Below, one piece after another: positions 40,558 through 47,808 of a stretch of 64,000 nucleotides of DNA. The notes under the pieces are model-generated. The model worked only from the letters and a program-made list of their open reading frames with translations. It did no database searches and was not told where the DNA came from. The number at the start of each line of letters is the position of its first letter. The stretch's first letter is position 1. The position numbers were made by a program, and so were the translations under genes. The stretch is from NCBI GenBank assembly GCA_905221605.1, contig CAJNDS010002113.1, forward strand, positions 219,001 to 283,000, written 5' to 3'. This DNA comes from Symbiodinium natans. Taxonomy: Eukaryota; Sar; Dinophyceae; Suessiales; Symbiodiniaceae.

Positions 40558-43500
40558 ACCCTAAACCCTCAACCCTAAACCCTAAACCCTAAACCATCCC
40601 GAAACCTTAAACCCTAAACCGCCGTGCAGGGCACAGGATTGAGGTTTGGAGTGAGTTCAGGTGGGCCGACCCTCCGTCCCTTCGCCCCAAGGACTCGAGT
40701 TTCTCCAACCTGGACCTTTAGGGTTTAGGGTTTATCAGTTTTCCGAAGATTAGGAGGGATCCCACTTTTTTTGTTGGGTGGGGTGATCGCTTTTTGAGAA
40801 CTTAAGGCTTAGTTAAAAGAGGGAGATGGCACCATGTGTAGGGGGTGGAGAGGGGCACCCAAGACCCATCATGTAACCCCAAGCCGCTGCCCCAAACCCT
40901 ACACCCTAAACCCTAAACCCTAAACCCTAAACCCTAAACCCTAAACCCTAAACCCTAAACCCTAAACCCTAAACCCTAGACCCTAGACCCTAGACCCTAG
41001 ACCCTAGACCCTAGACCCTAGACCCTAGACCCTAGACCCTAGACCCTAGACCCTAGACCCTAGACCCTAAACCCTAAACCCTAAACCCAAACCCAACACC
41101 CCAGCACTACTTGCTGGACCGGGCCTACCAGCTTCTCGGCGACCTGGCCTCACGCCTCCAGTGGGAGGAGGCGCGCGAGGCTTACTGTCGGTTAGGTTCA
41201 GGGTTTAGGGTTTAGGGTTTAGGGTTTAGAGTTTAGGGTTTAGGCTTTAGAGTTTAGGGTTTAGGGTTAGCAGGGGATGAGGGAGTTCGGGCCCTATACT
41301 ACGACTTGCTTAAGAACCCCCAGGACAATAAGATATTCTTCCTTACTTGTAAGGGTAATATAGGGATGATTATTCTTTTTTTGGGGGTTCTTAAGCAACT
41401 ACTAGTACCTTTTCCCTTGAAGGGATTAAAGAGGGTACCTCATTCCCCCTTTCCCTACTAACCAACAGTAAGGAGGAGGGTTGGAGGTGTGGGGGTTTCG
41501 GGTTTATGGTTCAGTTTGGGGTCGCTAGCCGCCCCCACCCCAAACCTACCCAAGGGGTTGAGGCTGTTGGGTTTGGAGTTTCGGGTGGAGGGCTTCGAGG
41601 GGAGAGTTCTCGGTGGGCAGTTAGGTTTTTGGGGTTGGCGAATCTGCAGACTGACCGCGCCCTCACAGTGCGTGCTCCCCGCGCGGCACATCCAGAAGAA
41701 GCCTGAACCCGAGACCACATTCAACCCCGGGGGGCTGGTCTCTTCTTTGTTTTTCGGTTGGCCCCTGTAAGCTCTCAATCATAAAACAGAAGGCAGGCAG
41801 CCCCTGCAGTCTCTCCAATCCCTGCAGGACTTTAGGGTTACAGACCCTGCAGACTCTCAGAGTTCCGGGCAAGGGGTCTTGGCTTAGGGGGGGTTTTGTA
41901 ATCATGCGGTTCACATTGCCCCTAAACTCGCTTTGGTTGCCAGCTGAGCACCAAGCCCTAAACCCCAATACAACCAGCCCATCACTGTCGTGTTGGGTTC
42001 TTCGGTAGTTACATGGCCCCTTCATATGGGCCCTTAGCCGCACCCCCCCTTATATACCTTTTATAGACCCTATAAAACCCAAGGCCCACAATTCAGAACC
42101 CCTTAAAGAAGGTAAGGGACCATACTAAGGGACCATGAAACTATTTTATACTATTTTTAGATGAGTGAATGGGCATTTTCCCCAATAGGGGTGCCCTTCA
42201 TTGTTGAACGCTTGCGCGCGCCGCCTCGGCAGCCGGGCCGGCCCAGAGCATGCAGTATGTGAGATGACGCCTGGAGTCGCCCTCTAGGGGGGGTCCCGTC
42301 CCACAGGGGCGTCCCAGTGGTTGGTTGGGGGAAGGAGCAGGCACAAAATACGCTTATCGGCAAGAAACTGACAAAGACGGGGTGCAAGGGGGTGAGGGGT
42401 TCGTGCATTTTGAGGCCTCCCTCTGTAGGAGCCGCCAACAAGCGGGACCCTCCACGGCATCGGTTTGCAGCTGCTTCAAGCGATCGGGCCCACAGGGCCG
42501 GGGGGGGTGCGTCACAAAATTCTGCATGGGGTTGGTTTCGGGGGAAGGAGACCGGATCCAGGTCTGCTTGTTCCAGACGCTTCTCGGCAGGAAGCCGAGG
42601 CGAATATACCCCAAACATGTTTTAGCCCTTGCTGTTGGAACCCCGCAAAATGGGTACCCCTATTTTCGGAAACCCCCAAATTAGCCCCTTGACCCTATAA
42701 ACCCTCCCAAGCCTTCCTAAACACCTCAAAAGGATGCCGCGCGCATGATGCGGAGGCGCATGGAGTACCAGGTGCGTTTCTGGGGGGCCTGCGGGCTGGG
42801 GTTTAGGGTTTAGGGTTTAGGGTTCAGGGTTCAGGGTTCAGGGTTTAGGGTTTAGGGTTTAGGAGTTTAGGAGTTTAGGAGGGTGAGGGGTGGTTTGAGG
42901 CTGGGGTTTAGGTTGGATACCCCAAGAGCCCGAAACTATTTCTTTGCAGGTTACCTAAGAACTCACTCAACCTACAAAGAAGCAGATTATGGCCTTTGAT
43001 AGCTTGTATGGTTCGGGTCAATGGGGGACGTTTTGGGCTTCTAGGGCTTGTAAATCTGCCGTTTGGCGCGTTGCCTGGAAGGGGGTAGCTGGGGAACAGT
43101 TCTGTTCTGGTTTCTGTGGGAGCGGTGTGGCGTTACAGTGCTGAAGCGAAAGCCTGAACCAAGAGTCGGGTTTGAAATCTTGTTGTGTTTAGGCTTCTAC
43201 AAGGGTCACATGCCTGCGTGGTCTTGCGCCGAAGTCAAACCCCCCCCCCTTTTTAGGTTTTAGGTTCCTACTACGGCACCGCCCAGTTGAGCCATGTGGC
43301 ACGGGTCTCAAATTCTTACTTTTTAAGGTTCATGACCAGGTACAAGTAAGGAGGGGTACAAGTGGGATTACCTTTGTGCGGTGAAAGATGCGTTAATCCC
43401 TTCTTCTAGCCCATGAACCTTGAAGTATGTTGCGGCGGTTAGCACGCACCCTCAGCCCTAAGCCCTAAGCCCTAAGCCCTAAGCCCTAAGCCCTAAGCCC

Positions 43501-44047
43501 TAAGCCCTGAGCCCTGAGCCCTAAGCCCTAAGCCCTAAGCCCTGAGCCCTGAGCCCTAAACCCTGAGCCCTTAGCCCCAAGCCCTAAGCCCCTAAGCCCT
43601 CAGCCCTCAGCCCTAAGGCCCCCAAAACCCTAAACCGTGGCCCCTGAGGCGCAGGCCTACATGGGGCTCAGCGGCAGTGCCGCGTGGACGTGGGAGGTGT
43701 GAGCCGCTTCAGGGTTTGACAGGGGGCTGGGGGTTTGAGGGCTTGGGTGTTAGGGCTGCTTGAGGGGGATTTCAGGGTTCTTAGGGTTTTAGGTGTTAGG
43801 GTTTAAGGGCTTTATAGGCCTTCGGTTTTTAGGGGTTTGGGCTTAGTGAAGTTTAGGGGTTTCCAATTGCTGGGTCCACAGGAATGTACTGTAGTAGAGA
43901 CCGAGAAGCAGCCCATACTTTAGGTGGCATGCAGTGCTGCAGTGAGCGGTTGGTGACAGCTTGTTGCACGCACCGAAAGTGTCCTCGAGATCCTTGAAAG
44001 GCCTACGGCGACATGCTGATGAGGCACGCGCAGTGCGAGGCGGGAGG
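29416..44047 (+). CDS. Gene B: SET-domain (SMYD-like) protein methyltransferase, 5' exons missing
   Basis: Predicted S-adenosylmethionine-dependent protein-lysine methyltransferase. Joining exons gives, in order: [18 protein letters not shown] (the N-H-S-C-x-P-N cofactor motif, with S for N), [25 protein letters not shown] (the G-E-E-x-x-x-x-Y catalytic motif), [18 protein letters not shown]...RGF-R-CPSC (post-SET Cys cluster, CxCxxC plus later CxxC), then TPR-like helices ([19 protein letters not shown] and [25 protein letters not shown]) as in the SMYD C-terminal domain. Reading phases close at almost every SET junction, four of them using GC donors. The first half of the SET domain and any MYND finger were not found. 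Histone or non-histone substrate unknown. The TPR exons being part of the same transcript is inference from order, strand and family architecture. Confidence 0.75.
29610..29646 (+). CDS. Gene B exon: acidic/basic insert
   Basis: Acceptor GCACGTGCAG (ends 29609). AG completes the Glu codon from 29483, then [11 protein letters not shown]. The end fits AG|GCGCAG, a GC donor. The frame would hit TGA at 29654 if read on. It is probably a disordered loop inserted between two SET strands. Confidence 0.5.
29832..29895 (+). CDS. Candidate exon ([19 protein letters not shown])
   Basis: Open + frame [19 protein letters not shown] between two CCCTAAA blocks. No good acceptor was identified; possibly part of the same SET insert, or non-coding. 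Confidence 0.25.
30023..30058 (+). CDS. Gene B exon: SET strand ([12 protein letters not shown])
   Basis: Follows the pyrimidine-rich CCCCCTCCGGAG (ends 30022). Frame [12 protein letters not shown], ends CAG|GCGCAG, a GC donor in phase 0 that joins directly to AGDEV at 31471. Confidence 0.65.
30525..30600 (+). repeat. (TCA)n microsatellite
   Basis: Interrupted TCA/CCA/TGA triplets inside the SET gene intron. Confidence 0.95.
30857..30892 (+). repeat. Poly-G run
   Basis: About 35 nt of almost uninterrupted G; an assembly-error hotspot. Confidence 0.95.
31191..31283 (+). CDS. Candidate exon within a gene B intron
   Basis: Acceptor AACTTGCAG (ends 31190 or nearby). The frame reads [19 protein letters not shown] then PMGMPTCP and TGA at 31281-31283. 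Because the SET frame closes without it (30058 to 31471), it would be an alternative exon or chance. A similar open stretch ([20 protein letters not shown]) lies at 31007-31085. Confidence 0.3.
   Translation, partial: LAVPLLPQPRNPEPKRARDSCFPMGMPTCP
31471..31524 (+). CDS. Gene B exon: SET catalytic motif GDEVTVSY
   Basis: Acceptor TTCCACAG (ends 31470). Frame [18 protein letters not shown], donor GAG|GTATGG, phase 0 both ends. The invariant Tyr of the SET active site is in VSY. Confidence 0.8.
31554..31775 (-). repeat. Long CCCTAAA array
   Basis: About 30 units with few variants, filling nearly all of the 282-nt intron between two SET exons (31525-31806). Confidence 0.95.
31807..31866 (+). 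CDS. Gene B exon: post-SET linker helix (ERRKHLKDR)
   Basis: Acceptor TAAATCAG (ends 31806). Frame [20 protein letters not shown]; donor GAG|GTTTAGGG, so the intron opens with a TTTAGGG array. E-R-R-x-x-L-K is typical of SMYD proteins just before the Cys cluster. Confidence 0.75.
31867..31945 (+). repeat. TTTAGGG array starting at a splice donor
   Basis: Ten units whose first GT is the donor of the 31807 exon. Confidence 0.95.
32040..32115 (-). repeat. Degenerate poly-C tract
   Basis: C-rich (CCCCCACCC-like) run with no gene. Confidence 0.9.
32265..32567. repeat. Dispersed repeat J with direct-repeat ends, copy 1
   Basis: Bounded by two near-identical 33-nt direct repeats (32265-32297 and 32534-32567; ATCATATACGGCAAGTCGAC / ATCATATATGGCAAGTCGAC). 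The interior segments 32300-32345 and 32447-32518 recur at 42204-42250 and 42540-42606. No open frame with a recognisable product. Confidence 0.75.
32800..32858 (+). CDS. Gene B exon: post-SET Cys cluster
   Basis: Frame [19 protein letters not shown], ending AG|GCCAGC, a GC donor in phase 2. The start is after GGATTCCAAG (32799) or nine bases earlier after ACGAG, both phase 0. F-x-C-x-C-x-R-C binds zinc in SMYD-type post-SET regions. Confidence 0.8.
33262..33316 (+). CDS. Gene B exon: CPSC continuation of the Cys cluster
   Basis: Acceptor GCGCTTGCAG (ends 33261). The first G completes the Arg codon begun at 32857, giving RGF-R-CPSC, then [14 protein letters not shown]; donor CAG|GTGTTT, phase 0. 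The clean phase-2 join across a GC-AG intron is strong evidence. Confidence 0.8.
33495..33545 (+). CDS. Candidate exon ([10 protein letters not shown])
   Basis: One + frame reads [18 protein letters not shown], cysteine-rich, right where a further zinc-binding stretch could follow in a SMYD-like protein. Other frames are open too and no firm splice sites were found. Confidence 0.25.
33600..34200. other. Unassigned low-GC intronic segment
   Basis: No heptamers; overlapping open frames on both strands (+ 33686-33880, + 33917-34210, - 33738-34200) without a recognisable domain. It leads directly into the TATATG microsatellite. Confidence 0.35.
34206..34385 (+). repeat. (GTATATAT)n microsatellite
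   Basis: About 17 perfect 8-bp units GTATATAT followed by GTGTATAT and GTATAT variants. It creates long periodic open frames (YMYICIYV-type) in all six frames that are not genes. Confidence 0.97.
34559..36003 (+). repeat. 271-bp tandem repeat array
   Basis: Five and a half units; the left boundary CCTGGGGACCTGTGATGCAG recurs at 34779, 35050, 35311, 35582 and 35889 (periods 271, 261, 271, 307). The first unit (34559-34778) is partial and most diverged; interior units are nearly identical. The 35582 unit has an internal expansion of CTACCCACGTAC. Each unit holds the palindromic GGGCGCCAATGGGCGCC. Since 271 is not a multiple of three, the 94-residue open frames inside are not a continuous protein. 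Confidence 0.95.
36280..36351 (+). CDS. Gene B candidate exon ([20 protein letters not shown])
   Basis: Acceptor GGCCTGCAG (ends 36279). Frame [20 protein letters not shown] then ESQA, donor GCA|GTGAAC; phase 0 at both ends, compatible with the 33316 donor. Helical composition fits the start of the C-terminal domain. Confidence 0.5.
36660..36750 (-). repeat. CCCTAAA array
   Basis: About 13 units. Confidence 0.95.
37006..37074. mobile_element. MITE family B, short copy
   Basis: Only about 69 bp: TACTTGGAGGTTCATTGGCA and its complement end CCCATGAACCTCCCAAGTA around a short loop; an internally deleted derivative. Confidence 0.85.
37137..37345 (-). repeat. CCCTCAA-homogenised array
   Basis: About 23 consecutive CCCTCAA units (one CCCGCAA), then four CCCTGAA and three CCCTAAA. 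The variant is nearly pure, pointing to local expansion. Confidence 0.97.
37497..37690 (+). repeat. TTTGGGG then TTTAGGG array
   Basis: About seven TTTGGGG units followed by about 15 TTTAGGG/TCTAGGG units. Confidence 0.95.
38069..38102 (+). CDS. Gene B candidate exon ([11 protein letters not shown])
   Basis: Acceptor ACTCCACAG (ends 38068); frame [11 protein letters not shown]; ends G|GTGCCC in phase 1. The open frame continues ([14 protein letters not shown]) to the MITE at 38161, so a longer exon is possible. Confidence 0.5.
38161..38275. mobile_element. MITE family B, copy 6
   Basis: TACTTGGAGGTTCATGGGTT ... complement ATGACCCTTCAAGTA. It starts exactly where the open frame of the preceding exon region ends. 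Confidence 0.85.
38567..38725 (-). repeat. Long CCCTAAA array
   Basis: About 20 units, almost all perfect, before a candidate exon. Confidence 0.97.
38729..38785 (+). CDS. Candidate exon ([18 protein letters not shown])
   Basis: Acceptor AACCCAG; frame [18 protein letters not shown], followed by G-rich DNA. Another frame ([16 protein letters not shown]) is open as well, so only the presence of an exon is suggested. Confidence 0.35.
39170..39260 (+). repeat. TTTAGGG array
   Basis: About 11 units with CAGGGTT variants. Confidence 0.95.
39679..39706 (+). repeat. Poly-G run
   Basis: About 24 G in a row with one A; an assembly-error hotspot. Confidence 0.95.
40171..40268. mobile_element. MITE family C, copy 1
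   Basis: TTGCTGAAGAACCC ... GGGTGGTTCTTAAGCAAA inverted ends with the shared core ATAATCCCTGTATTA. Other copies: 41305, 53711, 56969. Confidence 0.8.
40269..40369. mobile_element. MITE family F-like element
   Basis: Directly abuts the family C element. GGGGGTATCCGAAATGAGGG at the left and TTCGTAGACCCCCG at the right resemble family F ends; match approximate. Confidence 0.45.
40468..40590 (-). repeat. CCCTCAA-homogenised array
   Basis: About 14 consecutive CCCTCAA units then CCCTAAA units. Confidence 0.97.
40630..40718 (+). CDS. Gene B candidate exon ([20 protein letters not shown])
   Basis: Acceptor CCGTGCAG (ends 40629). Frame [20 protein letters not shown] then DSSFSNLDL, running into TAG at 40719 just before TTTAGGG. 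It is either an internal exon ending within a few bases or the last exon of a transcript. Codon use is coding-like. Confidence 0.5.
40899..41090 (-). repeat. CCCTAAA array with CCCTAGA block
   Basis: About ten CCCTAAA units, then about 13 consecutive CCCTAGA (40974-41066), then CCCTAAA again, ending before the acceptor of the TPR exon at 41105. Confidence 0.97.
41105..41190 (+). CDS. Gene B exon: TPR-like helix pair
   Basis: Acceptor CACCCCAG (ends 41104). Frame [20 protein letters not shown] then EEAREAYC, ending CG|GTTAGG in phase 2. The spacing L-L-G-D-L-A...W-E-E-A...A-Y matches a tetratricopeptide repeat and the TPR-like C-terminal domain of SMYD proteins. TTTAGGG follows directly. Confidence 0.7.
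41305..41400. mobile_element. MITE family C, copy 2
   Basis: The clearest copy: TTGCTTAAGAACCCCC and GGGGGTTCTTAAGCAA perfect inverted ends around a core with TAATATAGGGATGATTATT. TACTA-like bases flank both sides. Confidence 0.9.
41405..41465. repeat. Dispersed repeat family I, copy 2
   Basis: GGTACCTCATTCCC...TTTCCCTACTAACCAA, matching 6225-6252. Confidence 0.6.
41650..41700 (+). CDS. Gene B candidate exon ([17 protein letters not shown])
   Basis: Acceptor AATCTGCAG (ends 41649). The first A completes an Arg codon from 41190, then [15 protein letters not shown]; the end fits AA|GCCTGA, a GC donor. Phase is compatible with the previous exon. Confidence 0.45.
42204..42606. repeat. Dispersed repeat J, copy 2
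   Basis: Segments 42204-42250 and 42540-42606 (GGGGAAGGAGACCGGATCCA...CTTCTCGGCAGGAAGCC) match 32300-32345 and 32447-32518, but the terminal direct repeats of copy 1 are absent. The interior differs in length. Confidence 0.75.
42733..42771 (+). CDS. Gene B exon ([13 protein letters not shown])
   Basis: Acceptor CTCAAAAG (ends 42732). Frame [13 protein letters not shown], donor CAG|GTGCGT; phase 0 and continuous with the next exon. Confidence 0.65.
43318..43437. mobile_element. MITE family B, copy 7
   Basis: TACTTTTTAAGGTTCATGA ... complement CCCATGAACCTTGAAGTA. Confidence 0.8.
43448..43620 (-). repeat. CCCTAAG-homogenised array
   Basis: About nine consecutive CCCTAAG, with CCCTGAG and CCCTCAG variants, about 22 units in all, before the 43655 exon. 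Confidence 0.97.
43655..43696 (+). CDS. Gene B exon ([14 protein letters not shown])
   Basis: Acceptor GAGGCGCAG (ends 43654). Frame [14 protein letters not shown], donor GAG|GTGTGA; phase 0 on both sides. Joined: [21 protein letters not shown]. Confidence 0.7.
44001..44047 (+). CDS. Gene B exon ([14 protein letters not shown])
   Basis: Acceptor CCTTGAAAG (ends 44000). Frame [14 protein letters not shown], continuing the helical domain. It ends either at GAG|GCGGGA (44039, GC donor) or at GG|GTTAGG (44047). The stop of gene B was not located. Confidence 0.65.
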
Positions 44048-44320
44048 GTTAGGGTTTAGGGTTTAGGGTTTGGGGTTTAGGGTTTAGGGCTGAGGGCTTA
44101 GGGCTTAGGGCTTACGGCTTAGGGCTCAGGGCTTAGGGCTTAGGGTTCGATCAGGGTTCGGGCAATAGTGCAGGGGATGGTGGTTCTTGATCTAAGGGCT
44201 GCGGGACATTCGGGTTTGGGGCTTGGAGCTTAGTGCACAGATTTGGCGTAGTCTCGCGTCCACCCTTGGGATCCCAACCGCCCGCAGTGCACCACTAGAC
44301 TCAGCAGCCCCGGCTAAAGT

Positions 44321-44459
44321 CATGGGTTCCCCTACTACCCCCTCTATATAACCCCCCCTAGGTTACCTCGATACTTAAGGCTGTTTCAATTTGCCTAATT
44401 TAGGTGTTTTTATGAGCGGGGTAGTATAGAGGGGGGGTACTGTAGTAGGGAAACCCATG
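44321..44459. mobile_element. Foldback/MITE element G
   Basis: Ends CATGGGTTCCCCTAC and GTAGGGAAACCCATG are perfect-to-near inverted repeats. The arms continue through CCCCTCTATATAACCCCCC and its complement, about 139 bp in all. Seen once here. Confidence 0.85.
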
Positions 44460-44865
44460 TAAAGGAATCGCCATGTAACATGAACCATGTCGGTGTTTGA
44501 CAACAAGAAGGGCCCGTGTGGTGCCCCCCCCCCCCCCCATCTGCTAATCCTGATTACAGAACCCGCAAAAAGGGCATGCAGAACATGGGGAAACACCCTA
44601 TAGAGGGCCAGTGAGGCCCTGGTTTTTGATTTTAGGGTTGTAGGTTTAGGGTTTCGGGTGTTGGGGTTTCGGGTAAGCGGCACGCAAAATTCTGAAATCC
44701 CAGGCCCGCAAGCGTGCTTTAGCCCTCGACCCGATCAGATGTTCCCCAGCACTTTTCAGAATAGTAGTAGGCAATGCAGGAGCCTAGGCCGTTCCCTTAG
44801 AATCTCTGATGCAGCGAAAGCACGAAATACCCAAGCTTCCCAGTCCAACTAACAAGGCGCCCCCA

Positions 44866-44972
44866 AACCCTAAACCCTAAACCCTAAACCCTAAACCCTA
44901 AACCCTAAACCCTAAACCCTAAACCCTAAACCCTAAACCCTAAACCCTAAACCCTAAACCCTAAACCCTAAT
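44866..44972 (-). repeat. CCCTAAA array
   Basis: About 15 units before the acceptor at 44992. Confidence 0.97.
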
Positions 44973-44992
44973 CCCTGGCGTTGCCCCGGCAG

Positions 44993-45025
44993 GTGGACCC
45001 GGAGGTTCAGGCACCGAGGGGAGGG
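44993..45025 (+). CDS. Candidate exon (VDPEVQAPRG)
   Basis: Acceptor TTGCCCCGGCAG (ends 44992); frame VDPEVQAPRG, compatible in phase with a GC-donor end of the 44001 exon. Followed by TTTAGGG after 30 nt. Confidence 0.4.
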
Positions 45026-45056
45026 CCGGATCCTAAACATTTGAACCTTCAGTGTT

Positions 45057-45152
45057 TAGGGTTTAGGGTTTAGGGTTTAGGGTTTAGGGTTTAGGGTTTA
45101 GGGTTTAGGGTTTAGGGTTTAGGGTTTAGGGTTTAGGGTTTAGGGTTTAGGG
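45057..45152 (+). repeat. TTTAGGG array
   Basis: About 14 perfect units abutting a family A MITE. Confidence 0.97.
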
Positions 45153-45315
45153 GGATATACTAACAGGCCTTCATAGGGATGATACTAGGGGGCACCATAA
45201 TCCCGATTAAGGGCTGTTAGGATAAGGGGGATGTACTGACAGTCCTTACCGGAGATTAGAAAAGGGGGGTACTACAATCCCTATCAAGGACTCTTAGTAG
45301 AAGGGGGAACATCCC
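45150..45315. mobile_element. MITE family A, two copies in tandem
   Basis: Copy 7 (45150-45229) and copy 8 (45226-45315) lie head to tail, apparently sharing GGGGGATGTACT at the junction. Copy 7 has lost its left terminus to the TTTAGGG array; copy 8 has the intact right end GGGGGAACATCCCAA. Confidence 0.85.
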
Positions 45316-45691
45316 AACCTTCAGTCCTTGCCGCGGACTATGAGCCCCAAAACACAAAGCCTCAGAACACCCGAGCCTTCAAAGAAGCCCAAACTCCACA
45401 CAGCTATACCCTGGCGAGTGCTTCGTGCAGGGGCGACTTTGGTCCAAGGAGGGGGGACTCGAACCTAGGAGAAGCCCGGAAGTGCTCTTTGCCTTTTACA
45501 TAGGGTTTAGGGTTTAGGGTTAGGCTTCAGACGCCTCTTTGCCCAGCAGCCAGCTCGAGGATCTGAAGGCTTTTGGGCGTTAAAGGTCCACGGTTTTGGG
45601 GCAACAAGGCTTGTTAGTGGGCTGCAGGGTTTGGGTTTGCAACTTTTTGTAGGGTCAGTAGGGTTTGCAAGCCCCTTCCCGTCAGGTGCCG

Positions 45692-45757
45692 CACAGGGCA
45701 GCCGCCCAAAAAGTGCGGCAGACGGTGCCTGGCGTGCCCCCGCGCGGGACGGGGGCC
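45692..45757 (+). CDS. Candidate exon (VPHRAAAQKVRQTVPGVPPR)
   Basis: Acceptor TTCCCGTCAG; frame VPHRAAAQKVRQTVPGVPPR. A Cys-containing alternative frame is also open. Followed directly by a long CCCTAAA array. Confidence 0.35.
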
Positions 45758-46200
45758 CTAAACCCTAAACCCTAAACCCTAAACCCTAAACCCTAAACCC
45801 TAAACCCTAAACCCTAAACCCTAAACCCTAAACCCTAAACCCTAAACCCTAAACCATACACCCTAAACCCTAAACCCTAAACCCTAAACCCGAAACCCTA
45901 AACCCTAAACCCTAAACCCTAAACCCTAAACCCTAAACCCTAAACCCTAAACCCTAAACCCTAAACCCTAAACCCTAAACCCGAAACCTAAACTCTAAAC
46001 CCTAAACCCTAAACCCTAAACCCTGAACCCTGAACCCTAAACCCTAAACCCTAAACCCTCAACCCTAAACCCTCAACCCTAAACCCTAAACCCTGAACCC
46101 TGAACCCTGAACCCTGAACCCTAAACCCTAAACCCCAAACCCCAAACCCGAAACCCGAAACCCTTAACCCGAAACCCGATACCTTTAAACCCTAACACCC
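45757..46200 (-). repeat. Long CCCTAAA array
   Basis: About 60 units with scattered CCCGAAA, CCCTGAA, CCCTCAA and CCCCAAA variants; second longest block in the window. Confidence 0.97.
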
Positions 46201-46261
46201 TAAACCCTAAACGCCCCAAACCCCGAAGCGTGGGGACCCCAAATCTTGGAGCTGGCCTTGT

Positions 46262-46328
46262 TTTGAACTCGACCGCTCCCCTGCTGCGTCCCACGGCCGT
46301 GTGGAGTACCGAGCTGCTGCAAGTTGGT
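46262..46328 (+). CDS. Candidate exon (FELDRSPAASHGRVEYRAAA)
   Basis: Sandwiched between CCCTAAA and TTTAGGG; + frame FELDRSPAASHGRVEYRAAA. Acceptor unclear. Confidence 0.3.
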
Positions 46329-46439
46329 TTAGGGTTTAGGGTTTAGGGTTTAGGGTTTAGGGTTTAGGGCGTTTGCACTCTTTAGGTTTAGGGTTTTCAG
46401 GGTTTAGAGCTTGGAGGGTTCGAGCTGTCTTGAGCTACT

Positions 46440-47555
46440 GCGCAGGAGGGGGCCAGTGCATGCAAGTCGTTAACCCCTAGGACGGGCCATGATGCAGAGC
46501 ATTTGTACATATTTTCTGGAGGACAGAAGCGGATATATTTATATCTCCCAGCCTTGAGGCCGAACCTTAACCTAAACGCCGGATCTTACAATCCTGGCCA
46601 TGCGAACTGCCACCGATGGCGACATGGACTCATGCTACAGCTGAGCGCACGAGCCGCCTGCTGCCCGCCCACGCTGAGCAGTTCCCATCCAGGCACGCTT
46701 GACTGCTGCGGGGGTCCTCCACCTCATCTAGCAGGACGTTAAAGGAGGTAGAGGTGTGGGGCTCCATATTCAGACAGATGAGGGTGCTCTAATTCACATG
46801 CAGTATTCAGTGACCTGGGATGCAAGAAGCCAGCTGCATATCATCCCCAAACATCCCTAGGATTCAACGCAGTTTCAAATGGCCACCCCGGCGAAAGGTT
46901 TGTGAATTTAGACCGATGACACGAACAGCGGCTCCTCAGCGCCACGCTCTAGGCAGTCCAGTTTGCGCAGGGTCGGGGGTTCTTTGTTTCGGCAAGACTT
47001 GTCGTCACTGTCGGTTCCTTCAGTGTTTTCAGGATACTAGGACAAGCCGAGGGCTGCGTGAAGTGTGACCCAAAACCCGCAATACCAATGAAGGGTTTGC
47101 GGTCTGAGGCTGAACCTTAGGGTAGATTGTGGTTTACAGGGTTCAGGGCCTCGACGTTTGGTGGGGCCTTCTTATATACGGCGCAATCGCGATTGGAGAA
47201 ACTTATACGATTCCACTGGAGACATGAAGAATCTGGCGAACAGGCAAGGCCATCACAAAATTCCGGGCCTGCGTTTCAAACGTATCGATCCGCAATTTCA
47301 GAACCGTCAACACCTGGGATCACCCCAACCACCAACCCATCTGCCCTGTAAACTCTAGCCCGTCTTCCACATCCGAATTGCTTTCGGGCTAGACTGCAGA
47401 AACAAACAGATGGTCACGCATTCTGCTTGCAAAGGTTTGTTGATAAGTCTCTGGAAGCTTTGTCCAAATTATTTCTCGGTTTCGAGTTGATGTGCAAAGA
47501 TTCCAGCAGCAAGATGCAAGATAGTTATCCGTCAAGCATCATCCTGGAACACTGT
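46440..47555. other. Unassigned 1.1-kb segment without heptamers
   Basis: AT-richer and heptamer-free. Open frames + 46503-46742, + 46820-47068 and two overlapping + frames at 47127-47358 show no recognisable domain. It could separate genes B and C, and may contain a promoter or 3' UTR. Confidence 0.35.
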
Positions 47556-47562
47556 TGGTGTT

Positions 47563-47808
47563 AACCCTAAACCCTAAACCCTAAACCCTAAACCCTAAAC
47601 CCTAAACCCTAAACCCTAAACCCTAAACCCTAAACCCTAAACCCTAAACCCTAAACCCTAAACCCTAAACCCTAAACCCTAAACCCTAAACCCTAAACCC
47701 TAAACCTTAAACCCTAAACCCTAAACCCGAAACCCTAAAACCTAAAACCTAAAACCTAGAACCTAGAACCTAAAACCTAAAACCTAAAACGTAAACCCTA
47801 AACCCTAA
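47563..47808 (-). repeat. CCCTAAA array with CCTAAAA/CCTAGAA end
   Basis: About 25 units, then a sub-block of ACCTAAA/ACCTAGA repeats lacking one C. Confidence 0.97.
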
